Below are positions 1-10,505 of a stretch of 64,000 nucleotides of DNA, piece by piece. This DNA comes from Ryuthela nishihirai. Taxonomy: Eukaryota; Arthropoda; Arachnida; Araneae; Heptathelidae. The notes under the pieces are model-generated. The model was not told the DNA's origin. It did not search any database and saw only the letters and a list, made by a program, of their open reading frames with translations. Position 1 is the first letter of the stretch, and each line of letters starts with the position of its first letter. A program made the translations under genes and the position numbers. The stretch is from the NCBI GenBank assembly GCA_038380435.1, contig JAWZYU010000019.1:26189801-26253800 (forward strand). Reading direction: 5' to 3'.

Positions 1-298
1 GAGCAGCATTATACTGCAGAGAGAGACTCCGTTGGTTTGGCCGTGTTGCCCATATGCGCAATTATAGATTGGCGAATAGGGTTATCAACAGTGTGTCTAA
101 AGTCCTCAGAAAGAAGCGGATACCTAGGAAGCGGGGTGGGCACACAATGTCAGACAGTTCCTTGTTAGAATTGGTGTGCAGTGGACAGATTCAGCAGATG
201 TAGCTCTGGAAATCTGCTCAGGAAATGCATGGAAAACTAAATTGAACGGTCTGGTTGGACTTCCATATAGCCCATGGCTGGTTGATTACGATGATGAG
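1..298 (+). mobile_element. 3' end of an RTE-like LINE (5' part outside window)
   Basis: The first ~200 bases translate on the + strand to the C-terminal tail of a LINE ORF2, with the motif RLRWFGRVAHM followed by NYRLANRV and SVSKVLRKK. The same tail is encoded on the - strand at 36032-36223, 40165-40368 and in the 62 kb copy. The element ends in a short GATGATGAG tract near 290-298, the microsatellite-type tail usual for RTE-clade LINEs, which lack poly(A). It carries no reverse transcriptase domain here because the window starts inside it. It directly abuts repeat X (copy A), the same junction seen in three other places. Confidence 0.8.
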
Positions 299-1556
299 TT
301 CTGTATCTGAGTTACTATTGACATAACATGCCCTAACATACTTAATGAAATGGCCTTTAGTCTTTTCATGAACGAGTTCGTAAAGAGTGCATGTATTATT
401 TAGTGTACATGCGCTCTTGAGGGACTCGTCTGCAAATTTCGTAACGATTTTAGGAGAGAGGATATGTTCCAATGTGGAACTCCTTACCTTTTAATATAAC
501 TATATTACTGTTTTTAATGTTATAGTCAATAATGTCTATAAAATAATAATAAATAATTAAAATGCTATATTTCTAAAATAATTTTAATTAAAATAATTTT
601 AAATTGCTAATTAAAAAATATAATAATTTTAAAATGCTCTGTTTATTTTTGCTATTAGTATATTTTTGCATTCTCCGATTACAAAAATCAATTTTTTTAC
701 ATATATTAGCCGATGTAATTAACTGTTACTACTTTAACAATGATTTGATATTCTTACATTAGTACAAAAGGTTTCTTGCACAAAATACATATGTTACATA
801 AATGAAAGTGACGATCCGGTTTTGATTGGGATGCTAAATTCGTCTGATGCGACATTATTTAAGTTACGGAAGACTTGCTATGAAAATTATTAGTGATATA
901 TTTCTTGTTAATTTGTAGCGACTTACACTGAAAGTCACTGAACTGGAATCGTTTGAAAATATATGAGAGCTACTGATTAAACGGAGGTATAATACTACAC
1001 TAAAAAATGTTATGATTTGTACTGGTAGCCGTTTTTACTCCTCTTTGAATGATCTTACTTTAACTGAAAGCATAAGATAAAATGAAGATTTAGCGTTTCG
1101 TTTAATGATATACTGAAATATCTAAAACTTTTATGGTAAGTAAAAAGTTATGAAATTGTCTTTATAATTACACTGCTCACCTCAGAATAAAATGAAAAAT
1201 ATTATCATTTCTAAACTATGTCCCTTTATCTTTATATATGAAGCAACTCAAAAAACATATCCACCAAGTAATAACTTATTGGATATAAGAAATGTATGAA
1301 ATTTATACATTTTAAATCACTGTTGAAGCAATGCATAAAACCTAAGGTTTCATCTTATACAAATGGAGGGAATGTAATTTTCAATATTAGAAGAAGCACA
1401 GAAAATGACCAGTAAACATGAGACTCATCGCAACTACCTCAGGGTTATATCTGGAAGGTGTTTTGTCGACCATCATCTTCTATTGTAGTTAAGGCAACTT
1501 GCAATGACTGACTCCGTGGTATAAAGCAATCAATAGAAGATATCTCGGTCGACAGC

Positions 1557-1615
1557 TGGTGGCTGAGGAATCAGAGTACATGACATGCCATCAGAAGGTC
1601 GTAGGTTCGTACTCC
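1557..1615 (+). mobile_element. tRNA-derived SINE head (SINE3) in X copy A
   Basis: An A-box-like TGGCTGAGGAATC sits near the left end and the B-box-like GGTTCGTACTCC at 1604-1615, in tRNA-like spacing. The body continues for perhaps 200-250 bp without a clear end. Equivalent - strand copies lie at 8592-8652, 28312-28366 and 60755-60804, all at the same place inside X, so this is one old insertion that was duplicated along with X. Confidence 0.6.
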
Positions 1616-2545
1616 ACCCGGATCAAGTCAAAATTTCCTCTATGCTTAGGATTGTTCATCCTGCTTATTATTTACGATTTTTTTTCATTTAATTAAATAA
1701 TAATATACGTTTATGTATATTATTTATCGGATTTTTTAAAATTCTACTCCAAAATGTACATCGTTAAATTTATTTTGTGTATTGTAAATAAAAAGAACGG
1801 TTTAGGGAGCCTTCTACGTTTGGAGTTTGAGGTGGTTTCCTCATTAGCCTATTCCTAAGTAGATCATATCTGATCACTCATTCATGCCATTTAATTAATC
1901 GAGTCCTTTGGCATCAAATTAAAACTTAAACATGACCTCTAATTTGGCATTTAAGGAATTCCCATAACTTTCCCTTTTTGCACTTTTCTCAAATTCTAGA
2001 TTGTAGCATGTAGCATAATTATGATTTTTCGAAGTACCAAGATAAAATATCCCCGAACCTTCTCTATCTGTTGTTGTCCAATAAGTGGTATGAGTCGCAA
2101 AGGACAAGACAAAAATCACCAAAAGGTGAGCCCCAGGGGGCAGAAGTGTGGGGTAGGAATTCTCGGACATATGGCCCGTGAAGTCATTTTTGTAATTCAC
2201 AAGCCATAAGTTTCATCATAATCAAGGTAGCGACTGTAATGATCTCATGCGAACATGTTCACCTTCAGCAGAAAATGAAACCACTCTCAATGAAATCAGG
2301 TCTTTTTTATCTTTAAGGTTTTGTGACAAGAAAGGCATTTTAAACATTTTTAATCAATATGCAACTTTAATGTTGAATAACCAAAACAGTCCTCCTGACC
2401 CATAGCTTTAGCATCTGAGAGTTTAAGCGTTTCAATTGATATATACTACCTAGATAACAAAGTACCGAATTTTTGTCATATCAGAAGAAAGCCAAATTCG
2501 ATGCTCCACAGCTTCTAAAATATGCTTTTTATGGTAAATTTTGAG

Positions 2546-3700
2546 CTGTTAAATATGATGTTGGTCCTCTACGTGCCGCCAAAACAGCTGTTACCCGGTG
2601 AGGCATGGACACTACAAAATTTCTAAATGTATCTTTTGATATCTGGTCACACTTTACCAGCTGAATTTTTAATTCTTGTAAGTTACATGGTTGAGCCACC
2701 ACAGATCGGATGTGCTGTTCCAACACAAACCACAGATGCTCGATTGGATTGCTGTCTGGGGAATTTGTAAATCAGGACAGTACCTGAAAGTCTTCCTCAT
2801 GTTCCGCAAACCATTCTTGAACAATCTGGTCAGTGTGGCATGGTACATTATCCCACTGAAAGAAGGCACTACTCGATGGATATACCGTTGCCATGAAAGC
2901 ATGTACCTGGTCTGCAATGATGTTTAGGTAGGTGGTAGACGTCATACTTTCCTGTATATGAATGACTGTACCCAGGATTTCCCAGCAGAACATTGCCCAC
3001 AGCATTACACTTCCTCCCCCGGCTTGTTTTCGTCCCACAGTGCATCATGATGCCAATACATCCCCAGGTAAACGATGCACACGTACACGACCGTCCATAT
3101 GGTGCAACAGGAAACGAGATCCATCGGACCAGACGACCTTCTTCCAATCATTCAAGGTCCAGTTTTGATGCTGGCGTGTCCATTGTAGGCGCTTTCGATG
3201 GTAAACTGAAGTTAGCATGGGCACTCGGAGCTGCCAACGGCTACGCAACCTTATTTTCAGCAGGGTTCGATGTACTGTGTGTTATGACACATTACTCCCG
3301 GCAGCAGCATTAGAATTACGGGTGAGTTCCACCACAGTATCCCTTCTGTTGGCTCGTACCATATGGGCTAGCCTTCGCTCAGCTCTAGCATCGATGAGCT
3401 GTGGTCGACCACACCTTGCTGGGCGGTTCGTGGTTTTTCTCTGCTGGAACCACTGCTGACCGTGAACGCCCAATAAGCTTTGCCGTCTCAGAAATGCTGT
3501 GACTCAGTCGTTTGTCCATTACAATTTGGCCTTTGTCAAACTCACTTACGTCTGCTGCTTTTTCCATCTGAAGAACAAGAACAACATCGATTAACAGTAT
3601 CAGGTGTCATTTATACCGTCTCATGACCTTCACACGCGCTGTCATTTACTTCAGTTGCTTAGATTGGCCTAAATTCATAAAGCTTTAGCTCTTTGGTGTA
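2546..3700 (-). pseudogene. Tc1-like transposase, family A, broken copy
   Basis: - strand frames spell a Tc1/mariner DDE transposase in pieces. The N-terminal helix-turn-helix region ([25 protein letters not shown]) is at 3385-3567, the first catalytic aspartate region (VVWSDGSRF) at 3045-3248, the second (FFQWDNVPCH) at 2772-3038, and C-terminal fragments at 2529-2726. A short deletion after the HTH and several frameshifts break it. The 5' terminal repeat survives at about 3680-3700. The 3' terminal repeat, present in copies C and D, is deleted here. It cannot make a transposase. Confidence 0.85.
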
Positions 3701-3749
3701 TATTTTAATTTTCAACAATATTATTTCAATATTTGAAGAATAATCGTGG

Positions 3750-4110
3750 AAGCAGGAATGGTTTTATTAAAGTTCGAAGGTTCTGGAGACGGTATCATGG
3801 TGTAGGGTACGTTCTGTTGGTACAGAAGGGGTTCCCTGATGTTGCTGGAAGGTCTGGTGTCCTCCAAGGATTATCTGAATATTGTTGCCGATCAATTACA
3901 TCCTACAATATTGATTTTTTTATCCAGCAGGTGACGATGTTTTACGGACGACAGTGTCACTGTCCATCGCGCAACATATGTTCAGCAGTGGTTCAGCAAG
4001 CATGACAACGACTTCTACCATCTTCCCTGGCCACCACAAAGCCCGGATCTGGACCCCATTGAGAATGTATGGGACATGTTAGAAAGACAGATCTGGGAGC
4101 AAAGTCAGAA
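3750..4110 (+). pseudogene. Tc1-like transposase fragment, family B
   Basis: The C-terminal half of a second, different Tc1 family. The + strand encodes, with frameshifts, the pre-catalytic GGDGIMV region, then KDYLNIVADQLHP, and near 3990-4090 the stretch QQWFSKHDNDFYHLP followed by SPDLDPIENVWD, which holds the third acidic catalytic position. The HTH domain and first aspartate are missing. It starts exactly where X copy A ends, so its 5' half was probably lost in the rearrangement that placed X here. Non-functional. Confidence 0.75.
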
Positions 4111-4157
4111 ATATATAGAGATTTCATATATTTTTGATTTTAATATTATTACAGGTG

Positions 4158-4331
4158 AACTCTTGTGCTAATCTTTATATTAATGATTATCTGTAAATAT
4201 ATTTTATTAAGAAAGAAATTTATTCATATTACTTATCAATTCCATAATGCTAATTAATATATATATATACGTTTTCTCCTAAATAAAATATATTTATAAA
4301 TGAACTTTATGTAAAGATTAGCACAGAGTCC
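4158..4331. mobile_element. Small MITE-like element with ~18 bp terminal inverted repeats
   Basis: A segment of about 175 bp begins with ACTCTTGTGCTAATCTTTA and ends with the near-perfect inverse of that sequence (TAAAGATTAGCACAGAGT at about 4312-4330). The interior is AT-rich with an (AT)n tract and no coding capacity. This fits a Tc1/mariner-type MITE. The flanking target-site duplication is not clear. Confidence 0.5.
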
Positions 4332-4479
4332 ACAAGAAATAATAGTAGAATCAAAAATATAAGAAGTGTCTATGTGGTAGGACTACTTAAGCTGACGTCA
4401 TAAATTTCGCCCCCTGGTTTTCTGTTATAGAAGATGTTGATTGAGCGCTTTTCGCTTCTGATTTAGTTTACTACGTATA

Positions 4480-5418
4480 ATATGTACACTGAGATGCCAA
4501 TTTCGTAGGTACATCACAGCTCGTCACATAAATGGTTCATTTAAACATCAATATAATACGTCACGTGACCTCCCGACAATCGTGCAAGCGAACAGACGGG
4601 CCACAACCAGCAAATCACAGCATAATTAAATATTAGTGTGCAGAAAGTCATCTCTGAATGCACCACATATATAACTTTACTGCAATCGGGCTACAACAGA
4701 CGCCGACCAAGTCGAGTTCTGATGATGTCAACGTGAACATGAAAGCGTCTCTCAATTGAGAGCAGGAGCATCAACACTGGACTGTTAAGGACTGGAAGAA
4801 GGTTGGCTGGTCGGAAGAATCAAGGTTCCTTTTGTTGATGGAAGGATCAGAATTTGTCGCAAACAACATGAGGCCATGGAGTCATCATGTCTGGTGTCAA
4901 CAGTACAGGCCGGCGGTCGGATGGTGTGGGGAATATTTTCCTGGAAGACATTAAACTCCCTGTTACTCATCGAAGGACATCTGAATGCCAAGGCGTATTT
5001 GAACAGCATTGCTGACCAAGATTCCCCCTTCATGGCTGCAGTTTATCCTCACCCCGATGCACACGTTCAGCGTGAAAATGCACCTGCTATCCACAAGGCA
5101 CGTATCTTCATCGGATGATTCAAGAAGAATGACGACGAGTTTCCTTTGCTTCATTGGCCTGAACAGTCCCCAGATCTAAACCATATCGAACATTTTTGGG
5201 ATGAGGAGGTAAGAGCTCTTTTAAGCGAAACTCTTCCGCAGTCCAATATTCAGCAACTGCGCAACACAGTCCTTTCCGCATGGTACAACATTCCTTCATA
5301 ACGCATTCAGTGTATTTTAATTCCATGTCTCGACGAATTTGGACTTTTTCCGAAGGTCAAAGGACGCGTAATACGCTACTTAGTAGGTGTAACTAATAAA
5401 ATGGCATCTGAGTGCATA
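4480..5418 (+). pseudogene. Tc1-like element, family C, with terminal repeats but dead transposase
   Basis: Bounded by TGTACACTGAGATGCCA at the left (from 4483) and its imperfect inverse (TGGCATCTGAGTGCA, about 5402-5415), each next to a TA dinucleotide. Between them, + strand frames give a degenerate Tc1 transposase: TVKDWKKVGWSEESRF near 4785, then GGRMVWGIFSW, KAYLNSIADQ and FMAAVYPHPDAHVQREN at 4876-5118, with further remnants to ~5330. Frameshifts and stops are frequent. At ~0.94 kb it is shorter than a typical Tc1 (~1.2-1.6 kb), so it is also internally deleted. Confidence 0.7.
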
Positions 5419-5439
5419 TGTCAACCTTTTTAAGACAAT

Positions 5440-5580
5440 CGATGTTCCTTTTCTCACCAAGGACAGAGTCATGGTTAGTGGATAAAGTAACCGTTCAGGT
5501 CCATTTGGGATTCGAACCCGGAAATATATTGCAAGACTGATGCACTACCAGCTGTTCCATCACTGATCCAGCATAGTTCG
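5440..5580 (-). mobile_element. tRNA-like SINE (SINE5)
   Basis: The - strand reads GATGGAACAGCTGGTAGTGC as an A-box-like stretch followed, at tRNA spacing, by a B box GGGTTCGAATCCC near 5508-5520. No second terminal-stem strand is evident, so it is a SINE head rather than a working tRNA gene. Only its 5' portion recurs at the start of R2 copy b (36521-36580). Confidence 0.5.
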
Positions 5581-6295
5581 TTTCGCTGTATAAATATTTG
5601 CTGAGCTACTGCATAAAGGATAATGAACATAAAAATGAAAGCATTAAATCAAGTTAAGAAACTCATCACATCATTTTACACATGAAATGGTATTCTGATT
5701 AGAGCAGTTTATGTTTATAGTTGCTGAGAAACTAGAAAAGCTGCTGAACGAAACCTGCATTTTTAAATTCATCAAGGTTTACGATAAAGTACCCCTAAAA
5801 CTAAGTTGTGCTGTTAATTGAAAATATTTATGCCGTTTAACCATTATAGGATATTACGTTAGGGCCTACAAGTGAACTTTATTATTGAAAAATGTGAATC
5901 GAATGAAACAATTTGAAAGCATCTAATAAAAATATTCTCCAAATACTGTTGAAAACACATTTATAAGGATCTGGTTGAACTATTTAAAATGTCAATAGTG
6001 GCCTAGGATTTCCCATTTGCAGATTCCATCTCAAATATCTGTCTCTGAGAGATTCAAAACTCCACCCTCACTTTTTGCTATATTCTTCTTGTGTAAGTTC
6101 CTAATTTCTGAGTTTGTTTATCGAAAACCTTTTTTTATGGCCTATTCCCCACCCGTTGACTGCGAATGTTATGTGTCTAATGAAAGTTTATGACGTGGGA
6201 AGCGTCATAGACTGTAAGAAATGTTTTCTTCTTACTGAAAAAAAAAATATTCTAAATGATTGTTTCACCTACATCCTCCGAAAGCAAAGGCATGT

Positions 6296-6405
6296 TTATA
6301 ATATAATATATTATATTATAATATGTTATATATAACATAATATAACATATATATATATGTATATTATAATATATATATACATATATAACATATTAATAAC
6401 ATGTT
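6296..6405. repeat. AT palindromic microsatellite insertion
   Basis: A run of TATAA/ATATAT blocks able to fold on itself. In R2 copy b the flanking sequences (GCAAAGGC and AACATGTTTGTGTC) are separated by only a few bases near 37270, so this is an expansion or insertion specific to copy a. Confidence 0.7.
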
Positions 6406-6964
6406 TGTGTCAAATGAAAATTTCTAATCCTGGGAGAATGCAATAGTCTACTCAGAATTATCATCCATCTATCTTTCCCACACAAGGATAAGTGCACGGT
6501 GATCGATACCAACAAGTTATATATAATGTAGCAAAAAAAAATATAATCTTATATTACCCAGAATAAAGTACAAAATATTAAGGATCCTCAAACTATGAGA
6601 TTCTTCCTCAATCACAGTGATCCAACCGAAAATGAAGAGAGAATATAAAACCGACTCAGAGGAAAGATAGGACTTTTTGTGACAAAATTAACAGTAGAAA
6701 GCAGAAAAAAAACAAATGCATAAATTAAAATAATACTATTTTAATGTAAACGCAATAAAACGGAAAGAAAAGAAAAATCAAAGTCAAGCATATCAATGAT
6801 GAATCACTCTTTCATTTCATATTAAGTTTAAAGAAACAAAGGAGTTCAAAATTCGTTTCTATTACCAATTAAATGGAAAATGCAGGAGCCTTATTTTCTT
6901 TCAGTTAATATGAATTCAGTAAGTGATGCCATCATTCGCATATATTATTTTTGGTTTGCTGCAG

Positions 6965-7690
6965 TTTGTTCGACGGAGACTTATTCGACGTAAATTTTTT
7001 AGAAACGCAAATTTGTTCGACGGAATTTTGTTCGGTACAAAACTATTTCAGCGGAATTTTGTTTGAGGGAAATTAGTTCGAAACGGAAATTCCTTCGATG
7101 GAATTTTGTTCGACGGAAATTTATTCGAAACGGAAATTTGTTCGAGCGAAATGTGTTGAAATAGAAATTCATGGACGACATTTTAAGGAGAGTTTGCGAA
7201 TACAAAAAAAATACTCTTATTTCATACCGACACTTAGCCTTCATGACTGTGAGCTTTATCGTCATGTCAATTAGCAGAACAGAAGAAAAAATCTAAAAGT
7301 TGATTTAAGGAAAGTAAAAAATATTCAATTGCCACCACAAAAAAAATTGAAAATCACACAAATCTTTCGCACTGGAGAGATACAATCATTCCGAAAATTT
7401 TCTTAAAATAATCTTGATTCTGTTTTCAATATATTTTTGTTTCGAACAAATTTCCTTCGAAGAAAATTTCGTTGCAAACCAAATTTCGTTTCGAACATAT
7501 TGCCGTAAAACAAAATTCGGTCGAAAAGTTTTCCGTTTATAACAAAACTTTATTTCGAACAAATTTCCATAGAACAAAATTATATTGAATAAATTTCCAT
7601 TTCGAAGAAATTTCTGTTTGACTAATATTCGCTTCGAATAAATTTCAGTTTCCAATAAAATATCCGTTTGGAGCAAATTTCCTTCGAAGG
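6965..7690. mobile_element. Foldback-like element with repetitive inverted arms (in R2a)
   Basis: The left arm (6965-7185) is a run of degenerate ~15-30 bp direct repeats around GGAAATTTGTTCGA. The right arm (7437-7690) is a run of the inverse, TCGAACAAATTTCC. About 250 bp of unrelated sequence lies between. Long inverted arms made of short direct repeats are the hallmark of foldback-type elements. Apparent frames over the arms (for example 7386-7796) are translations of the repeat, not genes. A second copy is at 37825-38570. Confidence 0.6.
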
Positions 7691-8584
7691 AATTTGTGAA
7701 TACTCGATTAGCCAGATGGGAGGATGTATGCCGCGAGAGACGCTGGACCAAGATCAGATGATTGAAATATGGATAAAAACTCGTCGCTGCCCGCATATAT
7801 TCCGTAGATTCGTTGGATCACAAAATCAACGAAACTTGGATATGGATAAGATTCACTCACCTCGTTGAAAAGGAAATGTTTCATTTCTCAAGTTTTAAAA
7901 ACCAGTGAAGTTTTCTTTCTGCATAGATTGGAGGATTCAGTCTGATTGGAGATAAGGTGTTTGATCTCAAAGTAAAATTGGATGGATTTCAACCCGAGTA
8001 CATATTACTCTGTTGACTAATTTGGGCAGTGTTATTATGTATTTATGATTCTGTCAGTTGGAGAATGAACCGTCTTCTTAGTGCACAGTGGCGTATTCCA
8101 GGAATAATACACAGAGTAGAAAAGTCAGAGAATTTGGGTTAAAATTAAATGATTAAACGCTCGTTCCATGCATGTTACCACTGTGACTAAACCTAGAGAT
8201 ATTATCCGCATTTAAAAGTTCTCATTGGATAAACGAATACTACTAACGCAGATACAGAATGCAACCCGCAACCAAATATTTATGTTAACCTTGATAGTTG
8301 ATTAAATTTTGGATTCAATAAGATATACAGGATCATGAGCAAACATTTCTGCAATGTTGGTGGCTGATGGAAACCACCTCAAACTCCAAACGTAGAAGGC
8401 TTCCTATACGGTTCTTTTTATTTACGATACACAAAATAGATTTAAGCGATGCACATTTTGGAGAAGTATTTTTAAAAATCCGATAAATTGTGCATAAACT
8501 TATATTATTATTCAAATAAATGAAAACAAGTCGTAAATAATAAATAGGATGAACAATCCTAAGCGTAGAGGAAATTTTGACTTA

Positions 8585-8652
8585 ATCCTGGTGGAGTACG
8601 AACCTACGACCTTCTGATGGCATGTCATGTACTCTGATTCCTGAGCCACCAG
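8585..8652 (-). mobile_element. tRNA-derived SINE head (SINE3) in X copy B
   Basis: The - strand shows a tRNA-like head starting near 8652 (GGTGGCTCAGGAATC) with its B box at 8592-8603. It is the same ancestral insertion as the SINE3 copies in the other X repeats. Confidence 0.6.
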
Positions 8653-9724
8653 CTGTCGACCGAGATATCTTCTATTGATTGCTTTATACCACGGAGTCAG
8701 TCATTGCAAGTTGCCTTAACTACAATTGAAGATGCTAATCGAGAAAATATTTTTTAGATATAACCCTGGGCTAGTTGCGACGAGTCCCATGTTTACACGT
8801 CATTTTCTGTGCTTCTTCTAAAATTGAAAATGACATTCCCTCCATTTGTATAACATGAAACCTAAGGTTTTATGTATTGTTTCAACAGTGATTTAAAATG
8901 TATAAATTTAAAATATCTTTTATATCTACTAAGTTATTACTCTATGCTTAGAGGTGTATTGTTAGTTTATTTTAGGTCACTTCATATATAAAGATAAAGG
9001 GACATAGTTTAGAAAAGGTAATATTCTTCATTTTATTCTGAAGGTGTTCAATGTAATTTTAAAGACAATTTCATAACTTTTAACTTACCATAGAAGATTT
9101 AGATATTTCAGTATATCATTAAAGGAAACACTAAAACTTCATTTTATCTTATTTTTTCAATTAAAGAAAGATCATTAAAAGAGGAGTAAAAATGGCTACC
9201 AGTACAAATCATATCATTTTTTAGTGTAGTGTTATACCTCCGTTTAATCATTACATCTCGCCAAAACTCCAAACCGGATTCTAGTTCAGTGACTTTCAGT
9301 GTAAAGTCGCTACAAATTAACAAGAAATATATCACTAATAATTTTCATAGCAAGACTTCCGTAACTTACATAATGTCGCATCAGACGAATATAGCATACC
9401 AATCAAAACCGGATCGTTAATTTCATTTAAGTAACCTATTTTGTGTAAGAATCTTCCCTTTTTGGACTGATGTAAGCACATCAAATCATTGTTAAGGTAG
9501 TAACAGTTAATTACAAGGGATAATATATATATAAAAAGATGATTTTTGTAATCGGAGAATGCAAAAATATACTAATCGGAAAAATAAATATGGCATTTTA
9601 ATATTATTTTAAGGTTTTTAATGTCTATAACATTAAAAAATAATATATTTATATTAAAAGGAAAGGAGTTCTACATTAGAACATATCCTCTCCCCTCAAA
9701 TCGTTACGGAATTTACGGACGAGT

Positions 9725-10135
9725 CCCTAATGAGCGGGGCGGGGGTGGCTCAGTCGGTACCGCGCCAGGCTCATAATCTGCAGTTCCCAGGTTCGAGTCC
9801 CAGCTTTGTCAGCGTTGAGATTTATCTCCGCAAAATTCCCCGCCGTGCCCACGGTCAGTAGGGGACACCGATGGGCTTGGAAAGGCCGCCGTCCGTCGGA
9901 TGGGATGTTAAGCCGTGGCCCCGTGTGCGGGAGAGCCATACCCTGTGCACGTTAAAGAACACGCTGGATGGCCTTGACGGGAGGCTACCATCTGTCTCTA
10001 AACAGCTGTTCCAGTGGGTCCCCTCCCCCAACCTTCTCTGAGCCTTCGGGGTCCATGTGACCTGGCCATTTAGCTCATGGTGTGCAAAAAAGTGTCGCTC
10101 AAAGGTAAAACAACCCAACCCAACCCTAATGAGCG
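9725..10135 (+). mobile_element. Full-length tRNA-derived SINE (SINE1) with 12 bp target-site duplication
   Basis: The body spans 9737-10123, about 387 bp. The RNA polymerase III promoter is intact: A box TGGCTCAGTCGG at 9746-9757 and B box GGTTCGAGTCC at 9790-9800. A conserved central region follows (GGGGACACCGATGGGCTTGG; TTAAAGAACACGCTGGATGG), and a 3' tail of AACCC repeats closes it. CCCTAATGAGCG flanks it on both sides (9725-9736 and 10124-10135). The other three X copies carry the uninterrupted site, so the boundaries are certain. From memory, the central region resembles the deeply conserved domain of some invertebrate SINEs (Nin-DC type); that needs a search. At least eight other copies, mostly older, lie in the window. 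Confidence 0.9.
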
Positions 10136-10250
10136 CATGTACACTAAATGATATACGCACTCTTTAGGAACTCGTTCATGAAAAGACTAGAGGTCATTTC
10201 GTTAAGTATGTTAGGCCATGTTATGTCAATAGTATCTCAGATACAGAACT

Positions 10251-10505
10251 CATTATCATCATCAAGCAGCCGTGGGCTATATGGAGGTCCAACCAGACGG
10301 TGCAATTTAGTTTTCGAAGCATTTCAGTCCTGAGCTACATCTGCTCAATCTGGCGACTGCACACCAATTCTAACAAGGTACTGTCCGACATTCTGTGCCC
10401 ACCTCTTACTAGGTTTCCCTCTCTTTCTGAAGCCTTTAGACACACTCTTGATAACCCTATTCGCTAATCTGTAATTATCCATAGAGGCAACACGGCCAAA
10501 CCAAG
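10251..10505 (-). mobile_element. 5'-truncated RTE-like LINE 3' end
   Basis: About 255 bp on the - strand encoding the end of the LINE ORF2 tail (the RLANRV region and the LRK motif, decayed), with the ATC-rich tail at 10251-10262. It is truncated at ~10505, exactly where Polinton polymerase sequence begins. Confidence 0.75.

Larger units (their letters stand above)
299..3748 (-). repeat. Repeat X, copy A (inverted)
   Basis: This ~3.45 kb block is the reverse complement of 25860-29219 plus 35541-35950 and of 58580-62016, and of 8368-10250 for its distal part. It contains a tRNA-like SINE near 1557-1615 and a broken Tc1 element at 2546-3700. The rest is AT-rich non-coding sequence with no gene I can recognise. 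At 3748 similarity to the other copies stops abruptly and an unrelated Tc1 fragment begins. Confidence 0.8.
5521..8368 (+). repeat. Repeat R2, copy a (~2.85 kb)
   Basis: Nearly the same sequence recurs in the same orientation at 36521-39240; I estimate a few percent divergence by eye. It is non-coding and AT-rich, with no gene recognised. Inside it are an AT-rich palindromic insertion at 6296-6400 that copy b lacks, and a foldback-like structure at 6965-7690. The right edge joins X copy B through a shared GGCTGATG. Confidence 0.8.
8368..10250 (+). repeat. Repeat X, copy B (partial)
   Basis: Corresponds to the distal part of X (compare 28085-29219 with 35541-35950, and 60525-62016). The Tc1 end of X is missing because R2 is joined at 8368. 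It contains a SINE3 copy on the - strand and is split by a SINE1 insertion at 9737-10123. No gene is present. It ends at the LINE 3' end at 10251, the junction shared by all X copies. Confidence 0.8.

Noticed and set aside
7386..7796. 136-codon frame (also 38340-38756, 6999-7265, 37786-38136)
   Set aside because: They run across foldback arms rich in TTCGAA/AAATTT repeats; both strands are open there because of the repeat.
9746..9800. Possible functional tRNA gene (also 19776-19838, 46383-46453, 63341-63395)
   Set aside because: Pol III boxes are present, but acceptor stems do not close and each is followed by a conserved SINE body and, where testable, flanked by target-site duplications.
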